This document shows, in pieces, positions 27,789 to 36,104 of a stretch of 64,000 bases of DNA. The notes under the pieces are model-generated. The model worked only from the letters and a program-made list of their open reading frames with translations, was not told the DNA's origin and did not search any database. Position numbers and translations under genes: made by a program. This stretch comes from BAIKAL-G1 sp943370385 (GTDB lineage Bacteria; Cyanobacteriota; Cyanobacteriia; PCC-6307; Cyanobiaceae). The DNA is taken from the NCBI GenBank assembly GCA_943370385.1, contig CALRQT020000006.1, positions 165,882 to 229,881 on the forward strand, written 5' to 3'. The first letter of the stretch is position 1; each line of letters begins with the position of its first letter.

Positions 27789-29285
27789 TTGATTAGGCCC
27801 CCAGGCCAGGGCCTAGGAGTCCGCCAGTCGGGCTGGGGTCCGAGACTGGTGGCATCTCCAAGCCTTCCGGCCCCTGCGGGGCCAGCCCAGCCCTTGCCTA
27901 ATCCCAGTGCTGATGGGGCCGATCCAGCGGCCACGATTGCGGCCATCGCCACGGCGGTAGCGCCGGGCCAGGGCAGTGTGGCGATTGTGCGGCTTTCGGG
28001 GCCGGCGGCCCTGGCCATCGGGCGGCGGCTGTTTCACGCGCCCGGCAACCAGGTTTGGGAAAGCCACCGAATCCTGTACGGCCATGTGGTGGATCCGGCT
28101 TCGGGCGAGCGGATCGATGAGGCCCTGCTGCTGTTGATGCAGGCGCCACGCAGCTTCACCGGTGAGGACGTGGTGGAGGTCCACTGCCACGGCGGCCTGA
28201 TCTGCGTGCAGCGGGTGCTGGATTTGGTGTTGGCCGCCGGCGCCCGCCGGGCCCAGGCCGGTGAATTCAGCCAGCGGGCCTTCCTCAATGGCCGCCTTGA
28301 TCTCACCCGGGCCGAGGCGGTGAGCGACCTGGTGACGGCCCGCAGCCGCCGCGCCGCCCAGCTGGCGATTGCCGGCCTCGATGGCGGCCTGCAGCGGCAG
28401 ATTTCTGGCCTGCGCGAGCGCCTGCTCGACCAGCTGGCCGAACTCGAGGCCCGGGTGGATTTTGAGGAGGATTTGCCCCTGCTCGATGGCGCTGCGGTGG
28501 CGGCCGAACTGGCGGCGGTGCGCTCTGCGTTGGCGGAGTTGGTGGCTGGGGCGGCCCAGGGCCAGTTGCTGCGCGAGGGCCTGCGGGTGGCCATCGTGGG
28601 CCGGCCCAACGTGGGCAAATCGAGCCTGCTCAACCGGCTCAGCCGCAGCGAGCGGGCGATCGTGACCGACCTGCCGGGGACTACCCGCGACTTGGTCGAA
28701 AGCGAGCTGGTGCTCCAGGGCGTGCCCCTCACCCTGCTCGATACCGCCGGCATCCGATCCACCGACGACCCCATCGAGCAACTCGGCATCGAGCGCAGCC
28801 GAGCCGCCCTGGCCTCGGCGGACCTGGTGTTGTTGCTGTTCGATTTGACGGCCGGCTGGACCGGCGAGGACCAGGCCCTGCTGGCGTTGGTGCCGGAGGG
28901 GGTGGCCTGCCTGGTGGTGGGCAACAAGCTGGACCAAGGGGACCTGGCTCCAGGGGGTCCGGTTCTGGCGGATCCGGCTGAAGTTCGCATCAGCGCTGCC
29001 ACCGGTGCCGGCATTGAGGAGCTGGTGGGCACGCTCTTGGCCCGTTGCCGCTCCAGCGGCGACCAGGGAATCGCGGTGGCCCTCAACCGCCGCCAGGCGG
29101 ACCTGGCCGCCAGCGCCGCCGCCAGCCTGGAGCGCAGCCTCGAGGCCGCCGAGCAGCAGCTGCCCTGGGATTTTTGGACGATCGACCTGCGTGCCGCCGC
29201 CCTCTGCCTCGGCGAGATCACCGGCGAGGAGGTGAGTGAGGCGGTGCTGGATCGAATCTTTTCGCGCTTTTGTATTGGGAAATAG
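27789..29285 (+). CDS. mnmE: tRNA modification GTPase MnmE (TrmE)
   Basis: With MnmG, modifies the wobble uridine (cmnm5U) of certain tRNAs. N-terminal folate-binding domain starts at DPAATIAAIATAVAPGQGSV and includes APRSFTGEDVVEVHCHGG; the G domain has GRPNVGKSSLLN (P-loop), DLPGTTRD, DTAGIRSTDD and NKLD; the C-terminus ends FCIGK, the conserved MnmE cysteine motif. The annotated start is uncertain: the frame opens at TTG 27789, giving about 45 unusual residues before the family begins. A GTG at 27849 is more plausible. Core gene, intact. Confidence 0.93.
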   Translation: MIRPPGQGLGVRQSGWGPRLVASPSLPAPAGPAQPLPNPSADGADPAATIAAIATAVAPGQGSVAIVRLSGPAALAIGRRLFHAPGNQVWESHRILYGHVVDPASGERIDEALLLLMQAPRSFTGEDVVEVHCHGGLICVQRVLDLVLAAGARRAQAGEFSQRAFLNGRLDLTRAEAVSDLVTARSRRAAQLAIAGLDGGLQRQISGLRERLLDQLAELEARVDFEEDLPLLDGAAVAAELAAVRSALAELVAGAAQGQLLREGLRVAIVGRPNVGKSSLLNRLSRSERAIVTDLPGTTRDLVESELVLQGVPLTLLDTAGIRSTDDPIEQLGIERSRAALASADLVLLLFDLTAGWTGEDQALLALVPEGVACLVVGNKLDQGDLAPGGPVLADPAEVRISAATGAGIEELVGTLLARCRSSGDQGIAVALNRRQADLAASAAASLERSLEAAEQQLPWDFWTIDLRAAALCLGEITGEEVSEAVLDRIFSRFCIGK

Positions 29286-29408
29286 GTAAAATGACGAAGC
29301 GTTGAGGAGCGATGGCTGGCCTGGGATCGGCCTGGTGCTGGGGGGCTGAGGGGGCTCTTTGTTTTTGGCCTTCTGCCTTGGGTCTCTCCTCCCTTTGCTG
29401 CTATCGCC

Positions 29409-29708
29409 TTAGGCGTAAGTGGCTTGGAAGGGATGGATTTGATCGAGCTCCTTTGCAATCGCTCGTTGTGCATGGTCTAGGTCGTGAATCACCTGGACCC
29501 GCAGCCAATAGCCATCGCTCAAGCCAAAGAAACGACAGAGGCGCAAGTCCGTATTGGCCGTAATCGAACGCTTGCCTTTCAGGATCTCGCTGATCCGGGT
29601 CTGGGAGACCCCGATCTCCTGGGCTAGGCGGTAAGGCGTAATCCCCATCGGATCTAGGAACTCTTCGCGGAGCAGTTCGCCAGGGGTGATGGGTGGTAAG
29701 TGGACCAT
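29409..29708 (-). CDS. higA: HigA-type antitoxin (XRE helix-turn-helix)
   Basis: 99 residues from ATG 29708 starting MVHLPPITPGELLREEFLDP, the standard HigA opening, followed by the helix-turn-helix LAQEIGVSQTRISEILKGKRSIT. HigA proteins bind and neutralise HigB and repress the operon. It follows higB on the minus strand after 81 bases, in the order toxin-antitoxin that defines HigBA systems. An upstream ATG (29756) would add 16 residues without family similarity. Confidence 0.88.
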   Translation of the reverse strand: MVHLPPITPGELLREEFLDPMGITPYRLAQEIGVSQTRISEILKGKRSITANTDLRLCRFFGLSDGYWLRVQVIHDLDHAQRAIAKELDQIHPFQATYA

Positions 29709-29789
29709 GGTGCCCTCCGCGCAGTGCGTTGAATTCAGTGGTAATTCAGTAGTCAAAAGGTGGCCAAGAGGTGGTCAAATAGTGGTCAA

Positions 29790-30068
29790 TTAGTGATAAT
29801 CAACGATCTCCACAGCCTCGGCACCGGCATCGCTCCACAGGAAGCAAAGGCGCCATTGGTCATTGATGCGGATGCTGTGCTGACCGGCCCGATCCCCTTT
29901 CAGGGCTTCTAGGCGGTTCCCCGGGGGGACCCGCAGATCTTGAAGCGTGGTGGCGATAGCAAGCTGTAGAAGCTTGCGGCGGGCCACCCGCTCGATGGCA
30001 ACGAACCGCTTGACGCGGACACCGCTAGCGAGGGCCTGGGTGTCCGCACAGCGGAACGATCGGACCAT
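29790..30068 (-). CDS. higB: HigB/RelE-family toxin
   Basis: 92 residues, RelE/HigB fold: MVRSFRCADTQAL at the start, then VPPGNRLEALKGDRAGQHSIRINDQWRLCFLW, the conserved block whose Arg and aromatic residues contact the ribosomal A site, and a C-terminal VEIVDYH. HigB cleaves mRNA on the ribosome. First gene of the minus-strand pair with higA. Located between the core genes mnmE and nadC, so likely an insertion between them. Confidence 0.9.
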   Translation of the reverse strand: MVRSFRCADTQALASGVRVKRFVAIERVARRKLLQLAIATTLQDLRVPPGNRLEALKGDRAGQHSIRINDQWRLCFLWSDAGAEAVEIVDYH

Positions 30069-30104
30069 GACTCGATACTAACGCCATGCGTTAGGGGCTG
30101 GGAC

Positions 30105-31028
30105 GTGGGCTGCCCTACTCCGCCCTTTTGCGGCGACACTGCCCTAGTCCCTGGTTGCCCTGCGGTGCCCTCCCCCCTGCTGTCGATCACCCCAGCGCTG
30201 GAGGCCCAGCTCGCCGCCTGGCTGGCCGAAGACCTGGGGCGCGGCGACCTCACGGCCCCGGCCCTGACCGGCCGCCAGGCCCGCGCCCACTGGATCGCCA
30301 AGCAGGCCGGTGTCTTCTGCGGGGGCGTGCTGGTGGAGCCGTTGTTTCGGCTGCTCGATCGGCAGGTGCAGGTGCGGTTGCTGGTGGCCGAGGGCGAGCG
30401 GGTGCAGCCGGGCCAGCGCCTGCTGGAGCTCGACGGGGCGGCGACGGCCCTGGTGGCGGGCGAACGCACCGCCTTGAACCTGGCCATGGGCCTCTCCGGC
30501 GTCGCCACCGCCACCGCCTCGCTCGTGGCCCAGTTGGCGGGCTCGGGCGTGGGCCTGGCCGACACCCGCAAGACCACGCCGGGGCTGCGGGTGCTGCAGA
30601 AATATGCGGTGCGCTGCGGCGGCGGCCTCAACCATCGCCTCGGCCTGGATGACGCGGCCATGCTCAAGGAAAACCACCTGGCCTGGGGCGGGGGGGTTGG
30701 GGCGGCCGTGGCCGCGGTGCGCTCTGGGGCCCCCTGGCCGGCGCGGCTGATCGTGGAGGCGGAAACGGCGGCCGAGGCCGGGGCGGCGATCGCGGCCGGG
30801 GCCGATGGCGTGTTGCTCGATGAATTCAGCCCCGCCGCCCTGGCCGAGCTGGTGCCGCGCCTGCGGGCTCTCGCCGCCGCCCGCGGCTCGGCGGTGGTGC
30901 TGGAAGCTTCGGGCGTGCAGCCCGAGCAGCTGGCCGCCTACGCCGCCACCGGCATCGACCTGATCTCCACCAGTGCCCCGGTGACCCGCAGCAGCTGGCT
31001 CGATCTGAGCATGCGGTTTGAGGCTTGA
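30105..31028 (+). CDS. nadC: Nicotinate-nucleotide pyrophosphorylase (carboxylating)
   Basis: Converts quinolinate plus PRPP to nicotinate mononucleotide in NAD synthesis. Recognisable blocks: LAEDLGRGDLTAPAL, GERTALNLAMGLSGVATATA, DTRKTTPGLRVLQKYAVRCGGGLNHRLGLDDAAMLKENHL (positions roughly 145-190), and SGVQPEQLAAYAATGIDLISTSA near the end. The frame opens at GTG 30105 with a GGGG-type ribosome site; a GTG at 30165 would drop 20 residues not typical of the family. Core gene, intact. Confidence 0.93.
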   Translation: MGCPTPPFCGDTALVPGCPAVPSPLLSITPALEAQLAAWLAEDLGRGDLTAPALTGRQARAHWIAKQAGVFCGGVLVEPLFRLLDRQVQVRLLVAEGERVQPGQRLLELDGAATALVAGERTALNLAMGLSGVATATASLVAQLAGSGVGLADTRKTTPGLRVLQKYAVRCGGGLNHRLGLDDAAMLKENHLAWGGGVGAAVAAVRSGAPWPARLIVEAETAAEAGAAIAAGADGVLLDEFSPAALAELVPRLRALAAARGSAVVLEASGVQPEQLAAYAATGIDLISTSAPVTRSSWLDLSMRFEA

Positions 31029-31224
31029 GCTGGGGGGCGTTGATCGGGCCGTTTGCAGCCCCTCGGGTCCATGAAGAAACCGCCAAGCTCGGGGCCCATC
31101 CCTGGCCGGATCGGGCCCTAGTCACCAAAGTGAAAAGGATCCCTGGGCCCAGGCCCGGCCACCCGCAGCCCCGGACCCAGCCCTGCCGGATTCCAGCCCC
31201 AGCCCGACCATCTCCCCAGCTCCC

Positions 31225-32271
31225 TTGCCGCGATTCGTCTTGCCGCAACCTGTGTCCCCGCAACTGGCCTTGTCGCAACCCGATTGTTCGCAAACCGCTC
31301 TGCCCCAACCCGGCCTGCAGCCCGGTTCCCGGCCGCGCCGGCCGCTTCGCTTTGGCCTGACCCGCCTGCTGCCCGCGGGCTTCAGCCTGCTGGCGGCCCT
31401 GGCGCCCATGGCCCAGGCCCGGGCCGAAAGCGTGGTCGATCGGGTCGCCCGCAGCGGCGAGCTGGTGTTGGTGGGCTCCCCCGACACGCCGCCCCTGCTC
31501 AGCCTCGATGGCCAGGGCAAGCCCCAGGGCTATGGCGTGGAGGTGGCGCGCCGCATTGCTGCTGAGTTGGCCGTGGCCGTGGGCCGCCCCGTGGCCCTGC
31601 GCTTTGAGCCCCTCACCGATCCGGGCGCCCTGGGCCAGCGCCTGGCCGAGGGTAAGGCCGACCTGGCCTGCGGGATTCCCTTCTCCTGGGATCGGGAGAT
31701 GACCGTGGACTACTCCCTGCCCATCGGCCTCTCCGGCCTGCGCTTGCTGGCACCGGCCGGTCGCTTTGATGGTTCGCCCGCGGGCCTGGCCCGCCACCGC
31801 ATCGCCGTGGTTAAGGACTCCCTGGCGGAGAGCGAACTGCGGGGCATGCAGCCGGCCGCCGTGGTGGTGGCCGTTCCCACCCTGGCGGCGGCCCTGGAGG
31901 CCCTGCGTTCCGGCCAGGCGGAGGGCGTGATCGGCGACACCCTGCTCTTGGCCCAGCGGGCCCGCAGCGGTGGGGTGCGGGGCCTGGCCCTAACGCCGGC
32001 GCTCCCCTATGAGCGCTACGCCGTGGCCTGCGTGCTGCCGGAGAACGATTCCGGCTTCCGCAACCTGGCGAACCTGGCGATTGCCCGCCTGCTGCAGGGC
32101 TACCTCGATGGCCAACCCGCCGCCATGGCCGCCATCGACCCCTATGTGGGTCCGGCCTCCGCCCTGAAGCTCAGCCAGCAGCAGATCCGCGCCTACTTCG
32201 AAACGGTGCTGCTGGGTGTGGAGGCGATCCGGCCCCTGCCCGCGGCCCCGGCCAGCGCCAAGGCGCCCTAG
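31225..32271 (+). CDS. grrP: GrrP: periplasmic solute-binding-like protein of the Grr cyclophane-peptide cluster
   Basis: Family-3 extracellular solute-binding protein fold (348 residues) with no transporter genes beside it. Long Pro/Gln-rich N-terminus, then a signal segment (FGLTRLLPAGFSLLAALAPMAQARA). The mature part has VARSGELVLVGSPDTPPLLS, GYGVEVARRIAAELA, DLACGIPFSWDREMTVDYSLP and YFETVLLGVEAI, as in amino-acid-binding proteins. In Grr clusters an orphan protein of this type (GrrP) accompanies GrrA and GrrM, which is the arrangement seen here (grrA 81 bases downstream). Its role, perhaps binding the modified peptide, is not established. Confidence 0.86.
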   Translation: MPRFVLPQPVSPQLALSQPDCSQTALPQPGLQPGSRPRRPLRFGLTRLLPAGFSLLAALAPMAQARAESVVDRVARSGELVLVGSPDTPPLLSLDGQGKPQGYGVEVARRIAAELAVAVGRPVALRFEPLTDPGALGQRLAEGKADLACGIPFSWDREMTVDYSLPIGLSGLRLLAPAGRFDGSPAGLARHRIAVVKDSLAESELRGMQPAAVVVAVPTLAAALEALRSGQAEGVIGDTLLLAQRARSGGVRGLALTPALPYERYAVACVLPENDSGFRNLANLAIARLLQGYLDGQPAAMAAIDPYVGPASALKLSQQQIRAYFETVLLGVEAIRPLPAAPASAKAP

Positions 32272-32352
32272 CCCCCGGCCAACCCGCACCCCCGCCGCCT
32301 TCGGCCCCCTGCGTTCCTGTTCCGACCCGTTCCCCTTCTCGGCTCCGCTTCG

Positions 32353-32793
32353 ATGGCCTTTTATTCCCGCTCCCGCCTGTTTGGCCTGCTGTTGATCGTG
32401 GCCGCCCTGCCCATGGACCTCGGCGGCGCCATGGCCACCGGCCTGGCTAGCCAGGCGACCCTGCCCGGGGAGGGCGCCAGCGGGGCTGCCCCGGATTCGG
32501 CCCCTGGCCCGGATCGCCTGCTGGGCACGGTGGAATCGCGGCTGCAGCGCATCGCTACCACCCTGCGGGAACGCCAGCAGGCCGGCGAGGGCCCTAGCCA
32601 TGCCGTTCCCGAGGACGCTTTGGCCGTGGTGTTCGTCAACGGCCCTGGGCTGGGCTGGGCCAATGGCGGCTTCCGCAACGGCGGTTTCTATAACGGTGGC
32701 TTCCGCAATGGCGGCTTCTACAACGGCGGTTTCCGCAACGGCGGTTTTTATAACGGTGGCTTCCGCAATGGCGGCTTCCGCAATGGCTGGTGA
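32353..32793 (+). CDS. grrA: GrrA: Gly-rich repeat RiPP precursor
   Basis: 146-residue precursor. A signal-type N-terminus (LFGLLLIVAALPMDLGGAMA) is followed by a leader region with a helix (LLGTVESRLQRIATTLRERQQA) and then a C-terminal repeat core: WAN, then eight aromatic-X-Asn triplets (FRN or FYN), each spaced by GG, and a final GW. Aromatic-X-Asn is the unit that GrrM/OscB-type radical SAM enzymes cross-link into three-residue cyclophanes (aromatic ring carbon to Asn beta-carbon). Nine potential cross-links in all. ATG 32353; stop overlaps grrM by four bases. The exact product is unknown. Confidence 0.92.
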   Translation: MAFYSRSRLFGLLLIVAALPMDLGGAMATGLASQATLPGEGASGAAPDSAPGPDRLLGTVESRLQRIATTLRERQQAGEGPSHAVPEDALAVVFVNGPGLGWANGGFRNGGFYNGGFRNGGFYNGGFRNGGFYNGGFRNGGFRNGW

Positions 32794-34016
32794 CCCCCGT
32801 TGAGGGACGCCTGGTGACCCAAAACCTGGTGACGGAAACCCTGGTTCAGGCCCAGGCTGGGATCGAGCAGCCCGCCCAGGCCTACGGCCCAGTGCGCTTG
32901 CTGGTGGTGCAGCCCACCCCCTACTGCAACCTCGATTGCGACTACTGCTACCTGCCCACGCGGGACGACCGCAGCCGCCTGTCCCTGGAGATCCTGGAGG
33001 CCGCGGTTGAACGGGTGCTGGAGAGCCCCTATCTGGAGGGAGGCTTCACCCTGCTCTGGCATGCGGGCGAGCCGCTCACCATGCCGATCGCCTTCTACGA
33101 CGCGGCCACGGACCGCATCCGGGCGGTGTTGGCCCGCCATGGCCTGCCCGCCAGCACGATTCGCCAGTCGTTGCAGACCAACGCCACCGTGATTGATGGC
33201 GCCTGGTGTGATTGCTTCGAGCGCAACGACATCCATGTGGGCGTGAGCATGGATGGGCCGGCGGACCTGCACGACCAGCACCGCCGCACCCGCACAGGGC
33301 TCGGTAGCCACGCCGCCGTGATGCGCGGCATCGGTTGGTTACAGCGGCGCCAGATCCCCTTCCAGGTGATCTGCGTGCTCACCGCCGATGCCCTGGCTCA
33401 GGCCGATGGCCTCTACGACTTCTTTGTGGACCACGGCATTACGGACGTGGGTTTCAACATGGAGGAAACCGAGGGCGCCAATGCCACCTCCAGCCTGGAA
33501 GGCGCTGGCGTGGAGCAGCACTACCGCTCCTTTCTGGAGCGCTTCTGGCAGCGCTGCCGCGAGCAGCCCGAGCGCCTGCGCCTGCGCGAATTTGAGGGGA
33601 TCATCAGCCACGCCTGCAGCGATCTGCGGCTGGACACCAGCGACATGAACAGTCCCTTTTCGATCGTGAATGTGGATGCCCGTGGCAACCTTTCCACCTT
33701 TGATCCGGAACTGCTTTCGGTGGCCACGGCGGAGTATGGCGATTTCTCCTTCGGCAACGTGCTTACGGCCAGCCTGGAATCGGTGCTGGAGAACGACAAA
33801 TTCCAGCGGGTGCATCAGGCAATCCATGCCGGGGTGGAGCAGTGCCGCCAGGGCTGCGAGTATTTCGGCCTCTGCGGCGGCGGCGCCGGCAGCAACAAAT
33901 ATTGGGAGCACGGCACCTTCGCCTGCGCCGAAACCCAGGCCTGCCGCTATCGCATCAAGCTGGTGGCCGAGGTGGTGCTGGCGGGGATGGAGCAGGAGCT
34001 GGGCCTCCAGGCCTGA
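32790..34016 (+). CDS. grrM: GrrM: radical SAM/SPASM cyclophane-forming peptide maturase
   Basis: 408-residue radical SAM enzyme, predicted to form the cyclophanes on GrrA. The SAM [4Fe-4S] cysteines are in the CNLDCDYCYLP motif (near residue 47); HAGEPLT follows. The C-terminal SPASM part has additional cysteines: CRQGCEYFGLCGGGAGSNK and FACAETQACRYR. GTG at 32790 overlaps the grrA stop (…GGTGACC), giving coupled translation; GTG 32814 is an alternative. Order grrP-grrA-grrM is the standard cluster. No dedicated exporter follows. Confidence 0.93.
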   Translation: MTPVEGRLVTQNLVTETLVQAQAGIEQPAQAYGPVRLLVVQPTPYCNLDCDYCYLPTRDDRSRLSLEILEAAVERVLESPYLEGGFTLLWHAGEPLTMPIAFYDAATDRIRAVLARHGLPASTIRQSLQTNATVIDGAWCDCFERNDIHVGVSMDGPADLHDQHRRTRTGLGSHAAVMRGIGWLQRRQIPFQVICVLTADALAQADGLYDFFVDHGITDVGFNMEETEGANATSSLEGAGVEQHYRSFLERFWQRCREQPERLRLREFEGIISHACSDLRLDTSDMNSPFSIVNVDARGNLSTFDPELLSVATAEYGDFSFGNVLTASLESVLENDKFQRVHQAIHAGVEQCRQGCEYFGLCGGGAGSNKYWEHGTFACAETQACRYRIKLVAEVVLAGMEQELGLQA

Positions 34017-34641
34017 CGCCGATGCTGGAGGGCTTTGACAAGTTTAGATGCCATCTTTTTCATCTTTCTCCATTCGCTTGTTCGATGGTGGCGCTTCGCT
34101 GCACTTGTAGAAGAGCCAGGACAATCACTGAATGTGGCGCTTGTTTCTTGATCGTGAATGCCATCATTTTAAGGGAGTTTTAGATGTATATTCTTCAAGA
34201 AACTCCCGGGCAAGCTTGAAGCATTGCATGGCTATTTTAGGGGGATGCCGCAATCATTTTGATTAATTGCCAATTTTGCCATTCGTCCGCCTGAGCGCTC
34301 CTTTGCGAGGTTGCGGTCTAGCTCTTCGCCATCGCAAGCTGGCTGGAAGCGGCATCAAAGCCCAAGTGCCGCAAGCGCAGGCGGCACAAACTACAGGCGT
34401 GGTGATGCGGCAATGGCTTGGGCAGCGGCCTGGTTGCGGGGGCCTGCTTCTGATCGATAGGTCCCGTACTTGCTGGGGCCCACCTATCTCGCCAAAACGG
34501 CTTTGGCATGGCTGGTTTAGGGGATCAAGGGGCTCACGCACTAAAACAGCGCCTGCGGCACTTGAGCGGCATAGGTCATGCAAGAGCCTCTTTCTGCGAT
34601 GCCAAGGGTTAGAACTTCGGCGGTCCACATTTACACCTCTC
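34017..34641. other. Intergenic region, no gene recognised
   Basis: About 620 bases after grrM. A plus-strand frame reaches upstream from the next gene to 34267, but its residues have no motifs and the natural start with signal peptide is at 34642. AT-rich around 34150-34270. No RNA gene or repeat recognised. Confidence 0.45.
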
Positions 34642-35100
34642 ATGAGATTCCTCAAAGCAGCGATCGTCCTTGGCCTGATTGCGGCACCTTCACCGTTATT
34701 TGCCGCTCAAAGTGCGGACATCGAGGCAAAAGGGAATTCCCCTGCCTTCTGCAACATCAGCAATGATGGCGGCACCATTAAGATGGATGTCTCGTCGGAT
34801 TTCGGCAAACTCAGCGGCCAAGGCAAGTACAACTATGTTGCCAATGGCAACTCAAAAGTTGTCCTTAGCGCCGTTTCCCTGACCGCGCCCACGGGCGCTG
34901 AGGCAGCAACACCAAGCCTTGAGCTTGTGGATCTTGTTGTCAATACTTCGAGCAGTGGTGAGGCATCCAGCAAGGCCTCCGATGGCGCTGTCCGCCAGGG
35001 GGGCTACATCGAAGCTGCGATTACGCAGGACAATGCAAAGCGTCTTCTGACAACTGGAGACTACGCTCTCAGCGCAACCGCAACCTGCACCTCCCTCTGA
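34642..35100 (+). CDS. Hypothetical secreted protein (small surface/pilus-like subunit)
   Basis: 152 residues with a signal peptide (FLKAAIVLGLIAAPSPLFA, cut before AQSADI). Mature part: ADIEAKGNSPAFCNISNDGG, then a beta-rich Ser/Thr/Gly stretch and a C-terminal ALSATATCTSL; two cysteines near the ends could pair, as in fimbrial or spore-coat-U-like subunits. It is followed five bases later by a small chaperone-like protein and then by another secreted protein, suggesting a three-gene operon. ATG 34642 chosen because the signal peptide begins there. Subunit role is inference. Confidence 0.66.
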   Translation: MRFLKAAIVLGLIAAPSPLFAAQSADIEAKGNSPAFCNISNDGGTIKMDVSSDFGKLSGQGKYNYVANGNSKVVLSAVSLTAPTGAEAATPSLELVDLVVNTSSSGEASSKASDGAVRQGGYIEAAITQDNAKRLLTTGDYALSATATCTSL

Positions 35101-35104
35101 TTTC

Positions 35105-35530
35105 ATGCGCCTTAATTTGCTGCTACTTGCAGTTTTGTGGTCTGGGCCGGCGTTGGCCCAGACCGCTTTTCTTGCCAAACGAGACTACAGCGCTAAGACT
35201 GGCTCTGTGCGGGTGAAAATGACTGTTTCCCATACGCGCAAAGAGGCCGTTGAGCTAACGGTTCGTCTCAAAGGAGCCGGCAAAAACGATGAGACGCCCG
35301 GTCCTATTCTTGTCGAAGACGTCGACATTGTGCCGAGTGAATTCAAGATCCCTCCGGGAAAATCTCGGAAGTTGACCATCCGCTTTCAGCCCGATGTTGC
35401 CAAACGCACTCCTTACTTTGCATGCGTACTCTATCAACCCCTAGTCGAGCGTCCCGAAGCTGGGCTTCGAACGGGTGGATCCATGCTGTTGGCTACGGAA
35501 TCCTGCTCTCGCTTTTGGGTTACCCCGTAA
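35105..35530 (+). CDS. PapD-like periplasmic chaperone N-terminal domain protein
   Basis: 141 residues with signal peptide (LNLLLLAVLWSGPALA) and an immunoglobulin-like N-terminal domain resembling fimbrial chaperones: VEDVDIVPSEFKIPPGKSRKLTIRFQPD, the usual segment with the conserved basic residues and the R-K-x-T-I-R-F strand. It is about half the length of a complete two-domain chaperone. Five bases after the preceding secreted protein. No usher gene is nearby. Its end overlaps the next gene by 109 bases. Confidence 0.6.
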   Translation: MRLNLLLLAVLWSGPALAQTAFLAKRDYSAKTGSVRVKMTVSHTRKEAVELTVRLKGAGKNDETPGPILVEDVDIVPSEFKIPPGKSRKLTIRFQPDVAKRTPYFACVLYQPLVERPEAGLRTGGSMLLATESCSRFWVTP

Positions 35531-35910
35531 GTGCGGGCGAAAGACTCGATCTTGACAGCTTTTCTGTCTATCCCCCCCAGCCCAAGATCGACCTCGACCT
35601 AGATGATGGCAGCACTTGTTCCGTCACGGATCGAGTTCCTCCCACCCTGGTTTTTTATGGTCGTCAATTAAATAGTCTCGATCAATCTAACAGCATCCAA
35701 AATGGAACCAAGAGCGATATTGGCGGAGGGGTCGCCTTGATGATCCCATTGGGCGGTTCAGACTTCACCCAAAAATGCACCACCTTGCTCAAGCTGCAAG
35801 AGGGCAGGGCCAAAATTGCCTTGGCTAATCAGCTGTTGGAAGCAGGCCAAATCAGTGACGCTGACATGAAGAAAATTATCGCCAAGATGCGGGGGGTTTT
35901 GGGGCTTTGA
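35422..35910 (+). CDS. Hypothetical secreted protein overlapping the chaperone-like gene
   Basis: 162 residues, not recognised. Starts at ATG 35422, overlapping the previous frame by 109 bases. The signal segment is YGILLSLLGYPVSA (residues about 24-38), followed by ERLDLDSFSVYPPQPKIDLDLDDGSTC and a Gly-rich piece, ending with a helix (LEAGQISDADMKKIIAKMRGVLGL). No in-frame start closer to the signal peptide is present, so the long overlap is needed if the protein is real. It would complete a three-protein secreted set with the two upstream genes. Confidence 0.6.
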   Translation: MRTLSTPSRASRSWASNGWIHAVGYGILLSLLGYPVSAGERLDLDSFSVYPPQPKIDLDLDDGSTCSVTDRVPPTLVFYGRQLNSLDQSNSIQNGTKSDIGGGVALMIPLGGSDFTQKCTTLLKLQEGRAKIALANQLLEAGQISDADMKKIIAKMRGVLGL

Positions 35911-36104
35911 TGCCAACGGTGAGGTGTGCCTGACGCTGAACCAGGCAGTCGATCAGCTGCTCGCCGCCCCAGGGAACTCCCCCCCAAACGGCTTCGGTGG
36001 CTTTGGCCGCTAGGGCCATGGCAGCGGCGCTGTCGTTCCAGGCCTTCACCGGGAGGGATGATCAAGGACAGTCCCAGCCGCTCTGCCGCGGTTCTTCGTT
36101 AACC

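Noticed and set aside
32650..32790. Tandem repeat in DNA that might be taken for a CRISPR or satellite
   Set aside because: It is the coding repeat of grrA (aromatic-X-Asn-Gly-Gly units), in frame throughout.
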